DNA of 11,837 nt from assembly GCA_049518775.1 (NCBI GenBank), contig JBEKRL010000058.1, forward strand, positions 1-11,837, given 5' to 3'. The notes below the pieces were generated by a model that ran no database searches, was not told the origin of the DNA, and worked only from the letters and a program-made list of their open reading frames with translations. Shown here piece by piece: positions 1 to 8,595 of the stretch. A program made the position numbers and the translations under genes. The DNA is from Bog-877 sp049518775. GTDB taxonomy: Bacteria; Chloroflexota; Dormibacteria; Aeolococcales; Bog-877. Each line of letters begins with the position of its first letter. Positions within the stretch are counted from its first letter, which is position 1.

Positions 1-82
1 GGGAGCGCGAAAGCGGCGCGCGAACTTGGAGCGGAAGGGTCGTGGTGCCCCGGCCCAGCGCGGGTCAGATTTGGCCCGAACC

Positions 83-88
83 TATACT
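83..88 (+). promoter_or_regulatory. Probable -10 box of yggT
   Basis: The hexamer TATACT differs from the sigma-70-type TATAAT consensus at one position. Its last T is seven bases before the ATG at 96, so a transcript starting at the usual distance would begin at or one base before that ATG. No convincing -35 hexamer is visible 16-18 bases upstream. There is no Shine-Dalgarno sequence before the ATG, which fits a leaderless mRNA. The box is short and could be chance, but such AT-rich hexamers are rare in this GC-rich sequence. Confidence 0.45.
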
Positions 89-95
89 CGTGAAC

Positions 96-665
96 ATGCA
101 TCTCGCCGAGATCCTGGTGAAGGACGTGGCGGTGCTGCTCGACCTGTATGCGCTCTGCATCCTCGCGTGGGCGTTCATGTCCTTCTTCCCCAACTCCTAC
201 GCCAGCCCGATCGGACACCTCCTGGAAGAGCTGGTCATGCCGGTGATTCGGCCACTGCGGCGCGTCCTTCCCATGGTCGCCGGGCTCGACTTCTCCCCCC
301 TGCTGGCCCTGGTCCTGGTGTACGCGGTCGCCCAGTTGCTGGAGCAGCTGGCGGACAACGGCTTCGTCGACCCGGTCGCGGCGGTGTTCTCGGTCATTTT
401 CACGTTCATCAGCGCGGTGGTGCTGGTGCTCCTGGTGCTGCTCTTGATCAGGGTCCTGATCACCTTCCTCCATGTTGACCCCTGGCACCCTTTCGCCTAC
501 TCGGTGCGGCGCCTCACCGACGGGCTCATCTCCCCCATCCAGCGAGCCGCCCGGGTCCAGCCGGACCTGGCCGCGGTGATCGGGCTGGTGGCCGCGGTGG
601 TGATCTACATCGCGCTCGCCCAGGTGCTCTTCCCCATCCTTCAGAGCGGCCTCAACCAGATCTGA
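96..665 (+). CDS. yggT: YggT family membrane protein (two-repeat)
   Basis: An integral membrane protein of 189 residues from the ATG at 96. It has two YggT repeats, each a hydrophobic helix, a loop rich in proline and arginine, and a second helix. In repeat 1 the helix at about 11-31 is followed by P49, R52, P53 and R55-R56, then the GLDFSPL motif at 63-69 leading into the next helix. In repeat 2 a long hydrophobic stretch at about 94-125 is followed by DPWHPF at 128-133, LISPIQR at 144-150 and a helix at about 158-180. The family (YlmG in Gram-positives and chloroplasts) is linked to cell division, membrane organisation or osmotic tolerance, with no known enzymatic activity. The reading frame is open further upstream, with a GTG at 90 as an alternative start. 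The ATG at 96 is preferred because it opens the first helix and sits just after a -10-like box. The gene faces dnaE, 12 bases away. Confidence 0.9.
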   Translation: MHLAEILVKDVAVLLDLYALCILAWAFMSFFPNSYASPIGHLLEELVMPVIRPLRRVLPMVAGLDFSPLLALVLVYAVAQLLEQLADNGFVDPVAAVFSVIFTFISAVVLVLLVLLLIRVLITFLHVDPWHPFAYSVRRLTDGLISPIQRAARVQPDLAAVIGLVAAVVIYIALAQVLFPILQSGLNQI

Positions 666-677
666 GCATTCCCGCGG

Positions 678-3600
678 TCAGCGGCTCCGTCCTCGGAATC
701 GCGGCAGGGGAGCTGGGGCTCGGATGGCCTCCTCCCGGTAGGAGCCCTCGCCGAAGAGCTCCACCACGGCCGCCCGAAGACCCGGCACCGCGGCGGCGCC
801 GTACTCGCTGCCCAGGTCCAGCTCGTGGTCCCCATCCCCGTCCCGGAGGTGGAGCAAGACCCGGGAGTCGCCAGGATGCTGCTGGAGCAGCTCGGCGAGC
901 CGGTGCAGCTCCGGCTCCCCACCTCGGTGGGCCAGGATGTGGATCACCGCCGGGGCCCGCCACCCTTCCAGCGAGGGATCCTCCAGCGCGAGCACCTGCT
1001 CGGCGATCACTCGAGCCTCCTCCGGCTCCTCGGTGCTCCCCACATCGGGGCCCTCCTCCGCCTCCCAGCCGTGTGCCTGCGGGGTTGAGCTGCTGCCTGC
1101 GCCTCCAGTGCGACGCACCCCCATCTCGACCCGTCCCCTGACCACGACCACTGCATCCGCCTGGAGCAGCCCGGAAACCTCCTGGTAAAGCGATGGGAAG
1201 ACCACCACCTCGCAGATCCCGGTCAGGTCCTCGAGCTGGGCGAACGCCATGGCTTCGCCGCGCCGGCTCTGAACCCTCCGGCACTCCCGGACAGCGCCCC
1301 CGACCTGGACCATGGTGCCCTCCAGCCGCCCCAGCTCAGCCAAGGTGGTGTCGGTGCGCTGGTGGAGCTCCTCGCTGAGGCGCCGGAGAGGGTGGTCGCT
1401 GAGGTAGATCCCCAGGTGCTCGCGCTCCCAGGCCAACCGTTCCCGCCGCATCTCCGCGGTCACCTCAACCACGGCCAGGGCCGAGTCCCCCGGCAGACCC
1501 GGGCCCACCAGGGCGGCGTCGGGCTCGAAGAGCAGGATCTGGCCGGACTCTCGGACCCGGACCTCGATCTCCGCTCGGCGCATGGCGCTCTCCAGCTGAG
1601 CCAGGTTGAGCCCCCGGTCCCCCAGCGGGTCACAGGCGCCACTGCGGATCAGGGCTTCCAGCGCCCGGCGGTTGAGATCCCGGCCCCGCACCCGGGAGCA
1701 GAGATCGATCAGGGAGCGGAAGGGCCCACTCTGCTCGCGGGCGGCCACCAGCGACCTGGCTGCCGCCTCGCCCACGTTCTTGATGTGCTGAAGGCCGTAG
1801 AGGATCTCCCCGCGGACCCCCGGCACCGGGGATGCGTCTGGCGAACTGCCCACGACACTGAACGCCGCCCGGGAGCGGTTGATGTCAGGGGGATGGACCA
1901 CGATGCCCCTTGCCTGGGCGTCCTGGATCGCCAGCTTGAGCCGGTCGAAGTCGCTGGCCTTGCTGTTGAGGAGCGCGGCCATGAACTCCAGGGGATAGTG
2001 GGCCTTGAAGTAGGCGGTCTGGTAGCTGATCAGCCCGTAGGCCACCGAGTGCGCCTTGCCGAAGCCGTACCCGGCGAAGTAGTCGATGTAATCGAAGAGC
2101 TCCACGGCGGTCTTCTCGGGGACCGCCCGGGCCATCGCCCCGGCGATGAACTTGGCTCGCTGAGCGGCCATCTTGGCCTTGTCCTTCTTGCCCATGGCGG
2201 CGCGGAGGAGATCGGCCGTCCCCAGGCTGAAGCCCGCCACCGCCGCGGCGATCTGCATCACCTGGTCCTGGTAGAGGATCACCCCATGGGTCTCCTTGAG
2301 CACCGGCTCCAGCTCCGGGAGCATGTAGGTGATGGGCTCCTCCCCCCGGCGCCGCCTCATGTACAGGTCGGTGGCGCCACCCTCGATGACCCCGGGGCGA
2401 TTGAGGGCCACGGCTGCGGCCATGTCCTCGATCGAATGGGGGCGCATCTCCATGACGATCCGCCGGCCCCCAGCCTGCTCCAGCTGAAAGACCCCCAGCG
2501 TGTCCCCCCTGGCCAGCAGCTCATAGGTGGCGGCGTCGTCCAAGGGCAGGGCGTCGAGCTCCAGCCGCTCGCCGCGCAGCTGCTCGATGTTCTCGAGCGT
2601 CTCCTCGAGGATGGTGAGGTTCTCCAGGCCCAGAAAGTCCATCTTGAGGAGCCCGATCTTCTGGACACCATCCATGTCGAACTGGGTGACCACCGCCTCC
2701 CGGTTGGTGGTGGCCAGCTGCAGGGGCACGTAGTCGATGAGCGGACCGGGCCCGATCACCACGCCGGCGGCGTGGGTCCCAGCGTTGCGGCGGATCCCCT
2801 CCAGCCGGCGGGCGGTGTCGACCAGCCGCTTGGCCCACGGTTCCGAGTCATAGAGCCCCTTCAGGTCCCTGGACTCCGCCAGCGCCGCCTCCAGGGTGAC
2901 CCCCAACCGCGTGGGGATCAGCTTGGCCAGCTGATCGACCTGCGGCAGCGGCACACTGAGGGCCCGGCCCACGTCGCGAACCGCCGCCCGGGCCGCCATC
3001 GTCCCGTAGGTCACGATCTGGGCCACCCGGTCGGCCCCGTACCTGCGGTTCACGTAGTCGATCACCCGCGCCCTGCCGGCGACATCGAAGTCAATGTCAA
3101 TGTCCGGCATCGAGACCCGCTCGGGATTCAGGAACCGCTCGAAGATCAGCCCGTACTGCAGAGGGTCGACGTCGGTGATCCCCAGGCTGTATGCGACCAG
3201 GCTGCCCGCCGACGAGCCCCTGCCCGGGCCGATCTTGACGCCTTCCTCCCGACCCGCTCGGGTGAAGTCCCAAACGATGAGGAAGTAGGCGGCGAATCCG
3301 GTCTCGCGGATCACTCCCAGCTCGTAGATGAGCCGCCGGCGGTACTCCGCGGGCACCTCCTGACCGTGGCAGCGACGGCGCAGTCCCTCGGTCGCCACCA
3401 CCTCCAGCAGATCGTTGGCGTCCTGCCCGGCGGGCACGTCATAGGTGGGGAGCAGCCGCTGGTCCAGCAGTGGCTCGAAGCGGCACCGAGAGGCGATCTC
3501 CCAGCTGTTCTGAACCGCCTCCAGGCAGTAGTCGAACTTGGCGGCCATCTCCTCGGCTGAGGTGAGGTAGAAGTGCGGGCCGGCGAAGCGCAGCCGCTTG

Positions 3601-4304
3601 GGCTCATCCAGCCGGCTCCCGGTCTGAATGCAGAGCAGGACGTCGTGGGCCTCGGCGTCGTCTCGGTCCACGTAGTGGCAGTCGTTGGTGGCCACCAGGG
3701 GAATGCCGGTCTGGCGGGCGATTCCCAGCAGCCCCTCTCGCACCACCCGCTCCTCCTCCATTCCGTGGTCCTGGATCTCCAGGAAGTACCCGTCCCGACC
3801 CAGGATCTCCTGGTACTCGCGGGCAACCGCCAGGGCCCCGTCCAGGTCCCCGGCCAGCACTCGCTGGGGGACCTCGCCGCCGACGCACCCGGATAGGGCG
3901 ATCAGGCCCGGCGCACACTCCGCCAGCATCTGGTGGTCGATCCGGGGCTTGTAGTAGAACCCCTCCAGATGGGCCCGGCTGACCAGCCTCACCAGATTGG
4001 CGTAGCCCTCCCCAGTTGCTGCCAGGAGCACCAGGTGGGAGGGGTCCCGGTCGGCTCTGCCCTCCTTCTGGAGGTGGGAGCGAGCCGCCACGTAGACCTC
4101 GCAGCCGATCACCGGGATGATCCCCACCTCGGTGGCGGCCTCGTAGAAGTCGATGGCCCCCGCCAGCACCCCGTGGTCGGTTAGGGCGAGCGCCTCCTGG
4201 CCCAGCTCCTTGGCCCGCTGGACCAGGCTTCGGACCCGCGCCGCGCCGTCGAGCAGCGAGTACTCGGAGTGGGTGTGGAGATGAGCGAACTGGATCGGCG
4301 GCAT
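678..4304 (-). CDS. dnaE: DNA polymerase III subunit alpha (DnaE)
   Basis: Replicative DNA polymerase catalytic subunit, C-family, 1208 residues against about 1160 for E. coli. Order: PHP domain (about 6-275); polymerase palm with PGRGSSAGS at 360-368, the metal-binding MPDIDIDFD at 399-407 (D401, D403) and KMDFLGL with D556; fingers with a GKAHSVAYG motif; tandem helix-hairpin-helix region near 836-895; a sequence QILLF at 922-926, which fits the QxxLF beta-clamp motif; an OB-fold (about 996-1066); and a C-terminal domain (about 1100-1208). The PHP site looks complete: H10, H12, D19, H44, E69, H90, C140, D208, H210. An acidic and Gly/Ser-rich linker (about 1066-1098) joins the OB-fold to the C-terminal domain. 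The ATG at 4304 is forced, because a TAG stop lies three codons upstream. It has no good Shine-Dalgarno. The gene lies 81 bases after the methyltransferase and may share its transcript. Confidence 0.97.
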   Translation of the reverse strand: MPPIQFAHLHTHSEYSLLDGAARVRSLVQRAKELGQEALALTDHGVLAGAIDFYEAATEVGIIPVIGCEVYVAARSHLQKEGRADRDPSHLVLLAATGEGYANLVRLVSRAHLEGFYYKPRIDHQMLAECAPGLIALSGCVGGEVPQRVLAGDLDGALAVAREYQEILGRDGYFLEIQDHGMEEERVVREGLLGIARQTGIPLVATNDCHYVDRDDAEAHDVLLCIQTGSRLDEPKRLRFAGPHFYLTSAEEMAAKFDYCLEAVQNSWEIASRCRFEPLLDQRLLPTYDVPAGQDANDLLEVVATEGLRRRCHGQEVPAEYRRRLIYELGVIRETGFAAYFLIVWDFTRAGREEGVKIGPGRGSSAGSLVAYSLGITDVDPLQYGLIFERFLNPERVSMPDIDIDFDVAGRARVIDYVNRRYGADRVAQIVTYGTMAARAAVRDVGRALSVPLPQVDQLAKLIPTRLGVTLEAALAESRDLKGLYDSEPWAKRLVDTARRLEGIRRNAGTHAAGVVIGPGPLIDYVPLQLATTNREAVVTQFDMDGVQKIGLLKMDFLGLENLTILEETLENIEQLRGERLELDALPLDDAATYELLARGDTLGVFQLEQAGGRRIVMEMRPHSIEDMAAAVALNRPGVIEGGATDLYMRRRRGEEPITYMLPELEPVLKETHGVILYQDQVMQIAAAVAGFSLGTADLLRAAMGKKDKAKMAAQRAKFIAGAMARAVPEKTAVELFDYIDYFAGYGFGKAHSVAYGLISYQTAYFKAHYPLEFMAALLNSKASDFDRLKLAIQDAQARGIVVHPPDINRSRAAFSVVGSSPDASPVPGVRGEILYGLQHIKNVGEAAARSLVAAREQSGPFRSLIDLCSRVRGRDLNRRALEALIRSGACDPLGDRGLNLAQLESAMRRAEIEVRVRESGQILLFEPDAALVGPGLPGDSALAVVEVTAEMRRERLAWEREHLGIYLSDHPLRRLSEELHQRTDTTLAELGRLEGTMVQVGGAVRECRRVQSRRGEAMAFAQLEDLTGICEVVVFPSLYQEVSGLLQADAVVVVRGRVEMGVRRTGGAGSSSTPQAHGWEAEEGPDVGSTEEPEEARVIAEQVLALEDPSLEGWRAPAVIHILAHRGGEPELHRLAELLQQHPGDSRVLLHLRDGDGDHELDLGSEYGAAAVPGLRAAVVELFGEGSYREEAIRAPAPLPRFRGRSR

Positions 4305-4385
4305 GAGGATCTATCAAGTCCTGGAAAGGGGCGGAAGGTCCCGCCGGTGGCCCTCAGTATCCGAGATTGGCACCAGCCCAGAACG

Positions 4386-5648
4386 TCACCTGCGCCGGAG
4401 CAGGGCGACCGTCTCGAAGTGATAGGTCTGGGGGAACATGTCCACCAGCCGAAGCCGCTCCAGCCGATAGGGGCCAAGGCGGCATAGGGTGTTGAGGTCG
4501 CGGGCCAGTGCCGACACCTCGCAGCTGAGGTACACCAGGGTCGGCGGCCCCGCCAGGCTCAGCCAACCCCGGACCTCCGGGCCCAGGCCCGCCCGCGGAG
4601 GGTCGACCACCACCGCCGAGGCCGCCTCCGCTCGGGGCAGCTCTGTCTCGACCGGGCCGCAGACGACCCCGACCTGCGAGGGCGCGTACATCTCGACATG
4701 CAGCTGGCTGAGCCGGGCCGAGACCGGGTTGGACTCCAGCACCGTGACCCGGGCGCCGAGGTCGGCGAGGCGGAGGCTGAGGATGCCCAGACCCCCGTAG
4801 GCGTCCACCACATGGGCACCGCGAAGCTGAGGCCCGAGCCAGCCGACCACCGTCTCGTAGAGATGCTCCAGACTGCCCTGGTTGACCTGGATGAAAGAGT
4901 CCGGGAAGACCCGGAATCCCCGATCTCGATAGCGGATCCCGGTGGCCTCGTCGGTCAACGTCAGCGACGGCAGAAGAGCGGCGACCTGGGCGGCGATGGC
5001 GCCACTCTTCTGCCGTGCCGGCCGAGCCTCCAGCAGCAGCTGCCGGCCCTCCTCACCCACCGTGAGCTGGACCGTCTGCACGTCGGCACCCTGGCTCGCC
5101 GCCACCTCGCCGACGGCCCGCAGCGACAGCCCGATGCTCGGATGGTGGATCGGGCAGTCCGTGACCCCCAGCACCCGGTAGTCGGACCGGCGGGTGAACC
5201 CCAGCGGAGGCCCCTCGTGGCTGAGGTGGAACTCCCCCCGCCAGCGGTACCGCCACTCCTCGGCGGACCCCGCCACCCCGACCGCGTCGGGGAGCAGCAG
5301 ACCCTGGCGGCTGAGCGCCTCCACCAGCACCCGGCGCTTGGTCTCCAGCTGGGCCGGGTAGCTGAGATGCTGGAGGTGGCAACCCCCGCAGCTGCCGAAG
5401 TAGGGGCAGAGGGGCTCCACCCGGTCGGCCGACGCCTGGTGCACCTCGACGGTATCGGCGAAGGCGTGCTTCCGACGCACCGCGGTGATCCGGGCCGTCA
5501 CCTCCTCTCCCGCGAGCGCCCCGAAAAGGAATACGACCTGCCCATCCACCCGTGCGATCCCCAGCCCCCGGTGGGCCATGCCCGTGCACTGGACCCGGAG
5601 CCGGTCTCCAACCTGGAGGGGCCTCTCGCCCGACCGAGGCTGAGGCAG
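4386..5648 (-). CDS. RlmD/TrmA-type uracil-C5 methyltransferase
   Basis: SAM-dependent RNA m5U methyltransferase with an Fe-S cluster, 420 residues if started at the CTG at 5648. Order: N-terminal TRAM domain, which binds RNA (VGDRLRV to GALAGEEV); Fe-S cysteines C81, C87, C90 (CPYFGSCGGC) and C165 (DCPIH); a Rossmann methyltransferase domain with FIQVNQ, DAYGGLG (motif I, usually DLYCGxG), DPPRAGLG, nucleophile C376 in YLSCEVSALARDL, and DMFPQTYHFE with the probable general base E412. The target (rRNA U1939 or U747 type, or tRNA U54) cannot be told from sequence alone. The first ATG (5579) would delete the first strand of the TRAM domain, whereas the upstream CTG has GGGAGG nine bases before it. 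The gene follows gatB by five bases on this start. Function is confident; the start is inferred. Confidence 0.9.
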   Translation of the reverse strand: MPQPRSGERPLQVGDRLRVQCTGMAHRGLGIARVDGQVVFLFGALAGEEVTARITAVRRKHAFADTVEVHQASADRVEPLCPYFGSCGGCHLQHLSYPAQLETKRRVLVEALSRQGLLLPDAVGVAGSAEEWRYRWRGEFHLSHEGPPLGFTRRSDYRVLGVTDCPIHHPSIGLSLRAVGEVAASQGADVQTVQLTVGEEGRQLLLEARPARQKSGAIAAQVAALLPSLTLTDEATGIRYRDRGFRVFPDSFIQVNQGSLEHLYETVVGWLGPQLRGAHVVDAYGGLGILSLRLADLGARVTVLESNPVSARLSQLHVEMYAPSQVGVVCGPVETELPRAEAASAVVVDPPRAGLGPEVRGWLSLAGPPTLVYLSCEVSALARDLNTLCRLGPYRLERLRLVDMFPQTYHFETVALLRRR

Positions 5649-5653
5649 CGCTG

Positions 5654-7123
5654 TCAGCCTCCCGACCGAGGCAGCCGTTCCCTCAGGAGTCGATTGACCA
5701 CCTCGGGGTTGGCCCGCCCCTTGGAGAGCCCCATGACCGCCCCCACCAGCGCGGCCAGCGCCCGATCGTTGCCCGCCTGGTAGTCGGCGGCCGCCTTGGC
5801 CTGCCGGGGGAGGACCTGGTCCACGAGCGACGCGATCTGGTCAGGATCGCTGAGCTGGCTCAGGCCGCGGCTCTGCACCAGCTCGGCAGGGCTCCCGCCG
5901 GCCTCGAAAACCTGGGCGAGGACCTCCTTGGCAACCCTGGTCGTGATCTCCTGGGCGTCCACCATCTTCAGCAGTTCGGCCAGCGCCGAGGACTTCACCA
6001 GCGACTCCCCCACCTCCAGGTTCGCGGCGTTGCAAAGCCCCTGGAGGTCACCTAGCTGCCAGTTGGCAGCCAGCTGGGGAGGCACGCCTGCTCCCACCAC
6101 CACCTCGAAGTAGGCGGAGTCGCCGGGGCGGGCGGTAAGCAGCCGCGCCTGCGCCTCGGCCAGCTGGTACTGGCTCTGGAACCGAGCCCTCCGGGCCGCC
6201 GGGAGCTCGGGGAGCTGGGACCGGACCATCTCGACCTCCGCCCGGGAGATCAGTAGCGGTGGCAGGTCAGGCTCGGGGAAGTAGCGGTACTCCTGGGCCT
6301 CCTCCTTGGTCCGCTGGGAGACGGTGCGCTGCTCGAGCTCGCTCCAGCCCCTGGTCTCCTGGATCAGGCGCCCGCCCTGGTCCAGCACCTCCGCCTGCCT
6401 CAGCAACTCGAAGTCGAGCGCCCTCTGGACGCTGCGGAAGGAGTTCATGTTCTTGATCTCCACCTTGACCCCCAGCTCCTCCTGGCCGGGCGGGCGCAGC
6501 GAGATGTTGGCGTCGCAGCGCAGGCTTCCCTCCTCCATGTTGCCGTCGTTGACCCCGATGTACACCAGCAGCTGCCGCAGGGTGGCCAGGTAGGCCCTGG
6601 CCTCTGCCGGGCTGCGCAGGTCGGGCTCCCCCACGATCTCCATCAGGGGCACTCCGGCCCGGTTGAGGTCAACCAGGGAGAACGCAGCATGCTGGATCTC
6701 GCCGGAGTGGTGGAGGGTGCCTGTGTCCTCCTCCAGATGGACCCTGGTGATCCCGGCCCGCACCGTCCTGCCCTCCACCTCGAACTCCAGCCAGCCGGCC
6801 CGGGAGAGCGGGAGATCGTACTGGGAGATCTGGTAGCCCTTGGGCAGGTCGGGGTAGAAGTAGTTCTTGCGGTCGAACTTGGTGAAATCGGGGATCTCGC
6901 AATTCAGCGCCAGCGCCGTGCGCATGGTCAGCCTCACCCCCTCCGCGTTGATCACCGGGAGTGAGCCCGGCAGCCCCAGACAGACCGGGCAGGTGTTGCT
7001 GTTGGGGGGCAGACCCAGGTAGTCGGCGCGGCAGGAGCAGAACATCTTGCTCCGAGTCAGCAGCTGGGCGTGCACCTCCAACCCGATCACCGCCTCCCAG
7101 GCGCTCTCTCCCGCTGCGCTCAT
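5654..7123 (-). CDS. gatB: Asp/Glu-tRNA amidotransferase subunit B
   Basis: Subunit B of the GatCAB amidotransferase, 489 residues, a normal length. It recognises Glu-tRNA(Gln) and/or Asp-tRNA(Asn), phosphorylates the misacylated residue with ATP and receives ammonia from GatA. Visible: the N-terminal VIGLEVHAQL (12-21); a four-cysteine set, C29, C31, C45 and C48, which binds zinc in the family; NYFYPDLPKGYQISQYD in the cradle domain; the family signature LVDLNRAGVPLMEI (about 150-163); EIKNMNSF; and a C-terminal helical YqeY-like tail ending in GLSKGRANP and VNRLLRERL, which contacts tRNA. The ATG overlaps the gatA stop as ATGA, and its Shine-Dalgarno is weak, so it is probably translationally coupled. 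No frameshift or missing motif is seen. Confidence 0.97.
   Translation of the reverse strand: MSAAGESAWEAVIGLEVHAQLLTRSKMFCSCRADYLGLPPNSNTCPVCLGLPGSLPVINAEGVRLTMRTALALNCEIPDFTKFDRKNYFYPDLPKGYQISQYDLPLSRAGWLEFEVEGRTVRAGITRVHLEEDTGTLHHSGEIQHAAFSLVDLNRAGVPLMEIVGEPDLRSPAEARAYLATLRQLLVYIGVNDGNMEEGSLRCDANISLRPPGQEELGVKVEIKNMNSFRSVQRALDFELLRQAEVLDQGGRLIQETRGWSELEQRTVSQRTKEEAQEYRYFPEPDLPPLLISRAEVEMVRSQLPELPAARRARFQSQYQLAEAQARLLTARPGDSAYFEVVVGAGVPPQLAANWQLGDLQGLCNAANLEVGESLVKSSALAELLKMVDAQEITTRVAKEVLAQVFEAGGSPAELVQSRGLSQLSDPDQIASLVDQVLPRQAKAAADYQAGNDRALAALVGAVMGLSKGRANPEVVNRLLRERLPRSGG
5658..5663 (-). promoter_or_regulatory. Shine-Dalgarno supporting a CTG start
   Basis: On the minus strand this reads GGGAGG, a strong Shine-Dalgarno core inside the last codons of gatB. 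Nine bases separate it from the CTG at 5648-5646. That CTG is in frame with the methyltransferase and lies upstream of the whole TRAM domain. A second in-frame CTG (5657-5655), overlapping the gatB stop, is too close to this site to use it. The ATG at 5579 has no comparable site before it. Confidence 0.55.
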
Positions 7124-8595
7124 GCCGTCACTCGGGAGAGGGGCGGGAGCTGGCGCCAGACCTTTGCCTCCTCCTCCATACTCTGGGCAACCCGAAAGCA
7201 GGTGGCCTCCCCAAGGTAGGGACCGAGGACCTGCAGCCCCACCGGGAGCCCAGCTGCGAACCCGGCCGGTACCGAGATCCCGGAGATCCCGGCCAGGTTG
7301 GCAGGGAGGGTGAGGATGTCGGTGGCATACATGGCCAGGGGATCGCCGGTGCGCTCACCCAGCTCGAACGCGGCGGTGGGCGCGGTCGGGGAGATGATCG
7401 CGTCCACCTCGGTGAAGGCCCTCTCGAAGTCCCGCGCCACCAGGGTCCGGACCTTCTGAGCCCGGAGGTAGAAGGCGTCGTAGTAACCGCTGCTGAGGGC
7501 GTAGGTCCCCAGGGTGACCCGGCGCCGAACCTCCTCGCCGAAGCCCCGGTGGCGCGCCGAGTCGTACGCCTCCCTGAGGCTGGTGTCCCCCTCGAATCCG
7601 GGCCCGAACCTGACCCCATCCATCCGCGCCAGGTTGCTGCTCACCTCGGCCGGGGCGATCACGTAGTAGGCGGAGAGGGCGAACTCAGTGGTGGGGAGGG
7701 TCACCTCCACGAGCTCCGCACCGAGTCTCTCCAGGGTGGCGGCGGCCTGGTCGAAGACAGAGCGCACCGAGGGGTCGATCCCCACCTTCAGGTACTCCTT
7801 GGGGATCCCCAGGCGCAGGCCCTTGACCCCCGCGCCCAGCTGGCCCAGGATCCCCTCCACCGGGGCCTCGACGCTGGTGCTGTCCCGGGGATCTCGCCCG
7901 GCGATCGCGGTCAGGACCAGGGCTGAGTCCTCGACCGTCTTGGTGAGCGGGCCGATCTGGTCCAGGGAGCTGGCGAAGGGGATCAGCCCGTAGCGACTCA
8001 CCCTCCCATAGGTCGGCTTGACCCCCACCACCCCACAGAACGAGGCGGGCAGCCGCACCGAGCCTCCGGTGTCGCTGCCCAGGGTGGCGCAGGCGATCCG
8101 CGCCGCCACCGCCGCCGCCGACCCCCCACTGCTGCCCCCCGGCACCCGCCCCGCGTCCCAGGGGTTCCTGGTCGTCTGGTACGAGGAGTTCTCATTGGAA
8201 CTCCCCATGGCGAACTCGTCGCAGTTGAGCTTCCCCAGCGGGACGACTCCCAGTCTCTCCAGCCGCTCGACCACCGTGGCGCTGTAGGGCGGCACGAAGC
8301 CGCGGAGAATCTGGCTGGCGGCCGTCGTCTCCACCCCGCGGGTACAGAGCACGTCCTTGTAGGCGACCGGGATGCCACACAGTGGCGAGGCGCCCGCAGG
8401 GTCCCGCGCCAGAGCCTGGTCGGCCCGGGCCGCCGCTTCAAGGGCCAGCTCGGGGGTGAGTCGAAGGTACGCCCCGATGGCCGGGTCCAGCGCCCGGATC
8501 CGGCCCAGCGCCTCCTGGGCCAGCTCCACCGCCGACAGCTCCCGCGCCCGCAGGCGCCGGGCCAGGGCTCGAATTGGCTCCTCGAGCAGGGTCAC
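7120..8595 (-). CDS. gatA: Asp/Glu-tRNA amidotransferase subunit A
   Basis: Glutaminase subunit of GatCAB, 491 residues from the GTG at 8595. It releases ammonia from glutamine and channels it to GatB. It is an amidase-signature enzyme with the full catalytic triad: K80 in VAYKD, the cis-serine S155 in GGSSGGSAA, and nucleophile S179 in GSDTGGSVRLP, each one residue off the Staphylococcus aureus numbering. CGVVGVKPTYGRVSRYG and SLDQIGP are also family motifs. The frame stays open upstream to about 8874, but that stretch is the shadow of gatC and has no GatA character. The GTG is chosen because it overlaps the gatC stop as GTGA and gives the usual N-terminus (ELSAVELAQEAL). Shine-Dalgarno is weak, suggesting coupling to gatC translation. 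Confidence 0.96.
   Translation of the reverse strand: MTLLEEPIRALARRLRARELSAVELAQEALGRIRALDPAIGAYLRLTPELALEAAARADQALARDPAGASPLCGIPVAYKDVLCTRGVETTAASQILRGFVPPYSATVVERLERLGVVPLGKLNCDEFAMGSSNENSSYQTTRNPWDAGRVPGGSSGGSAAAVAARIACATLGSDTGGSVRLPASFCGVVGVKPTYGRVSRYGLIPFASSLDQIGPLTKTVEDSALVLTAIAGRDPRDSTSVEAPVEGILGQLGAGVKGLRLGIPKEYLKVGIDPSVRSVFDQAAATLERLGAELVEVTLPTTEFALSAYYVIAPAEVSSNLARMDGVRFGPGFEGDTSLREAYDSARHRGFGEEVRRRVTLGTYALSSGYYDAFYLRAQKVRTLVARDFERAFTEVDAIISPTAPTAAFELGERTGDPLAMYATDILTLPANLAGISGISVPAGFAAGLPVGLQVLGPYLGEATCFRVAQSMEEEAKVWRQLPPLSRVTA

Noticed and set aside
1..95. Possible tail of an upstream gene ending in TGA at 91-93 in frame 1
   Set aside because: Only about 30 codons are visible and they match nothing I recognise; the stop overlaps the putative yggT start region, so it may be random.
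1362..3560. A 732-codon open frame on the plus strand, antisense to dnaE
   Set aside because: It is codon-aligned with dnaE on the other strand, a common result in GC-rich genes where antisense stops are rare. Its translation is rich in His, Gln, Gly and Pro and shows no family motif, while dnaE is unambiguous.
4330..4345. Inverted repeat GGCGG/CCGCC with a six-base loop between the methyltransferase stop and the dnaE start
   Set aside because: The stem is only five base pairs and no T-run follows, so it does not look like a terminator. Chance is likely in this base composition.
4698..5783. A 361-codon plus-strand frame antisense to the methyltransferase
   Set aside because: Shadow of a gene with clear catalytic and Fe-S motifs on the other strand; no family resemblance.
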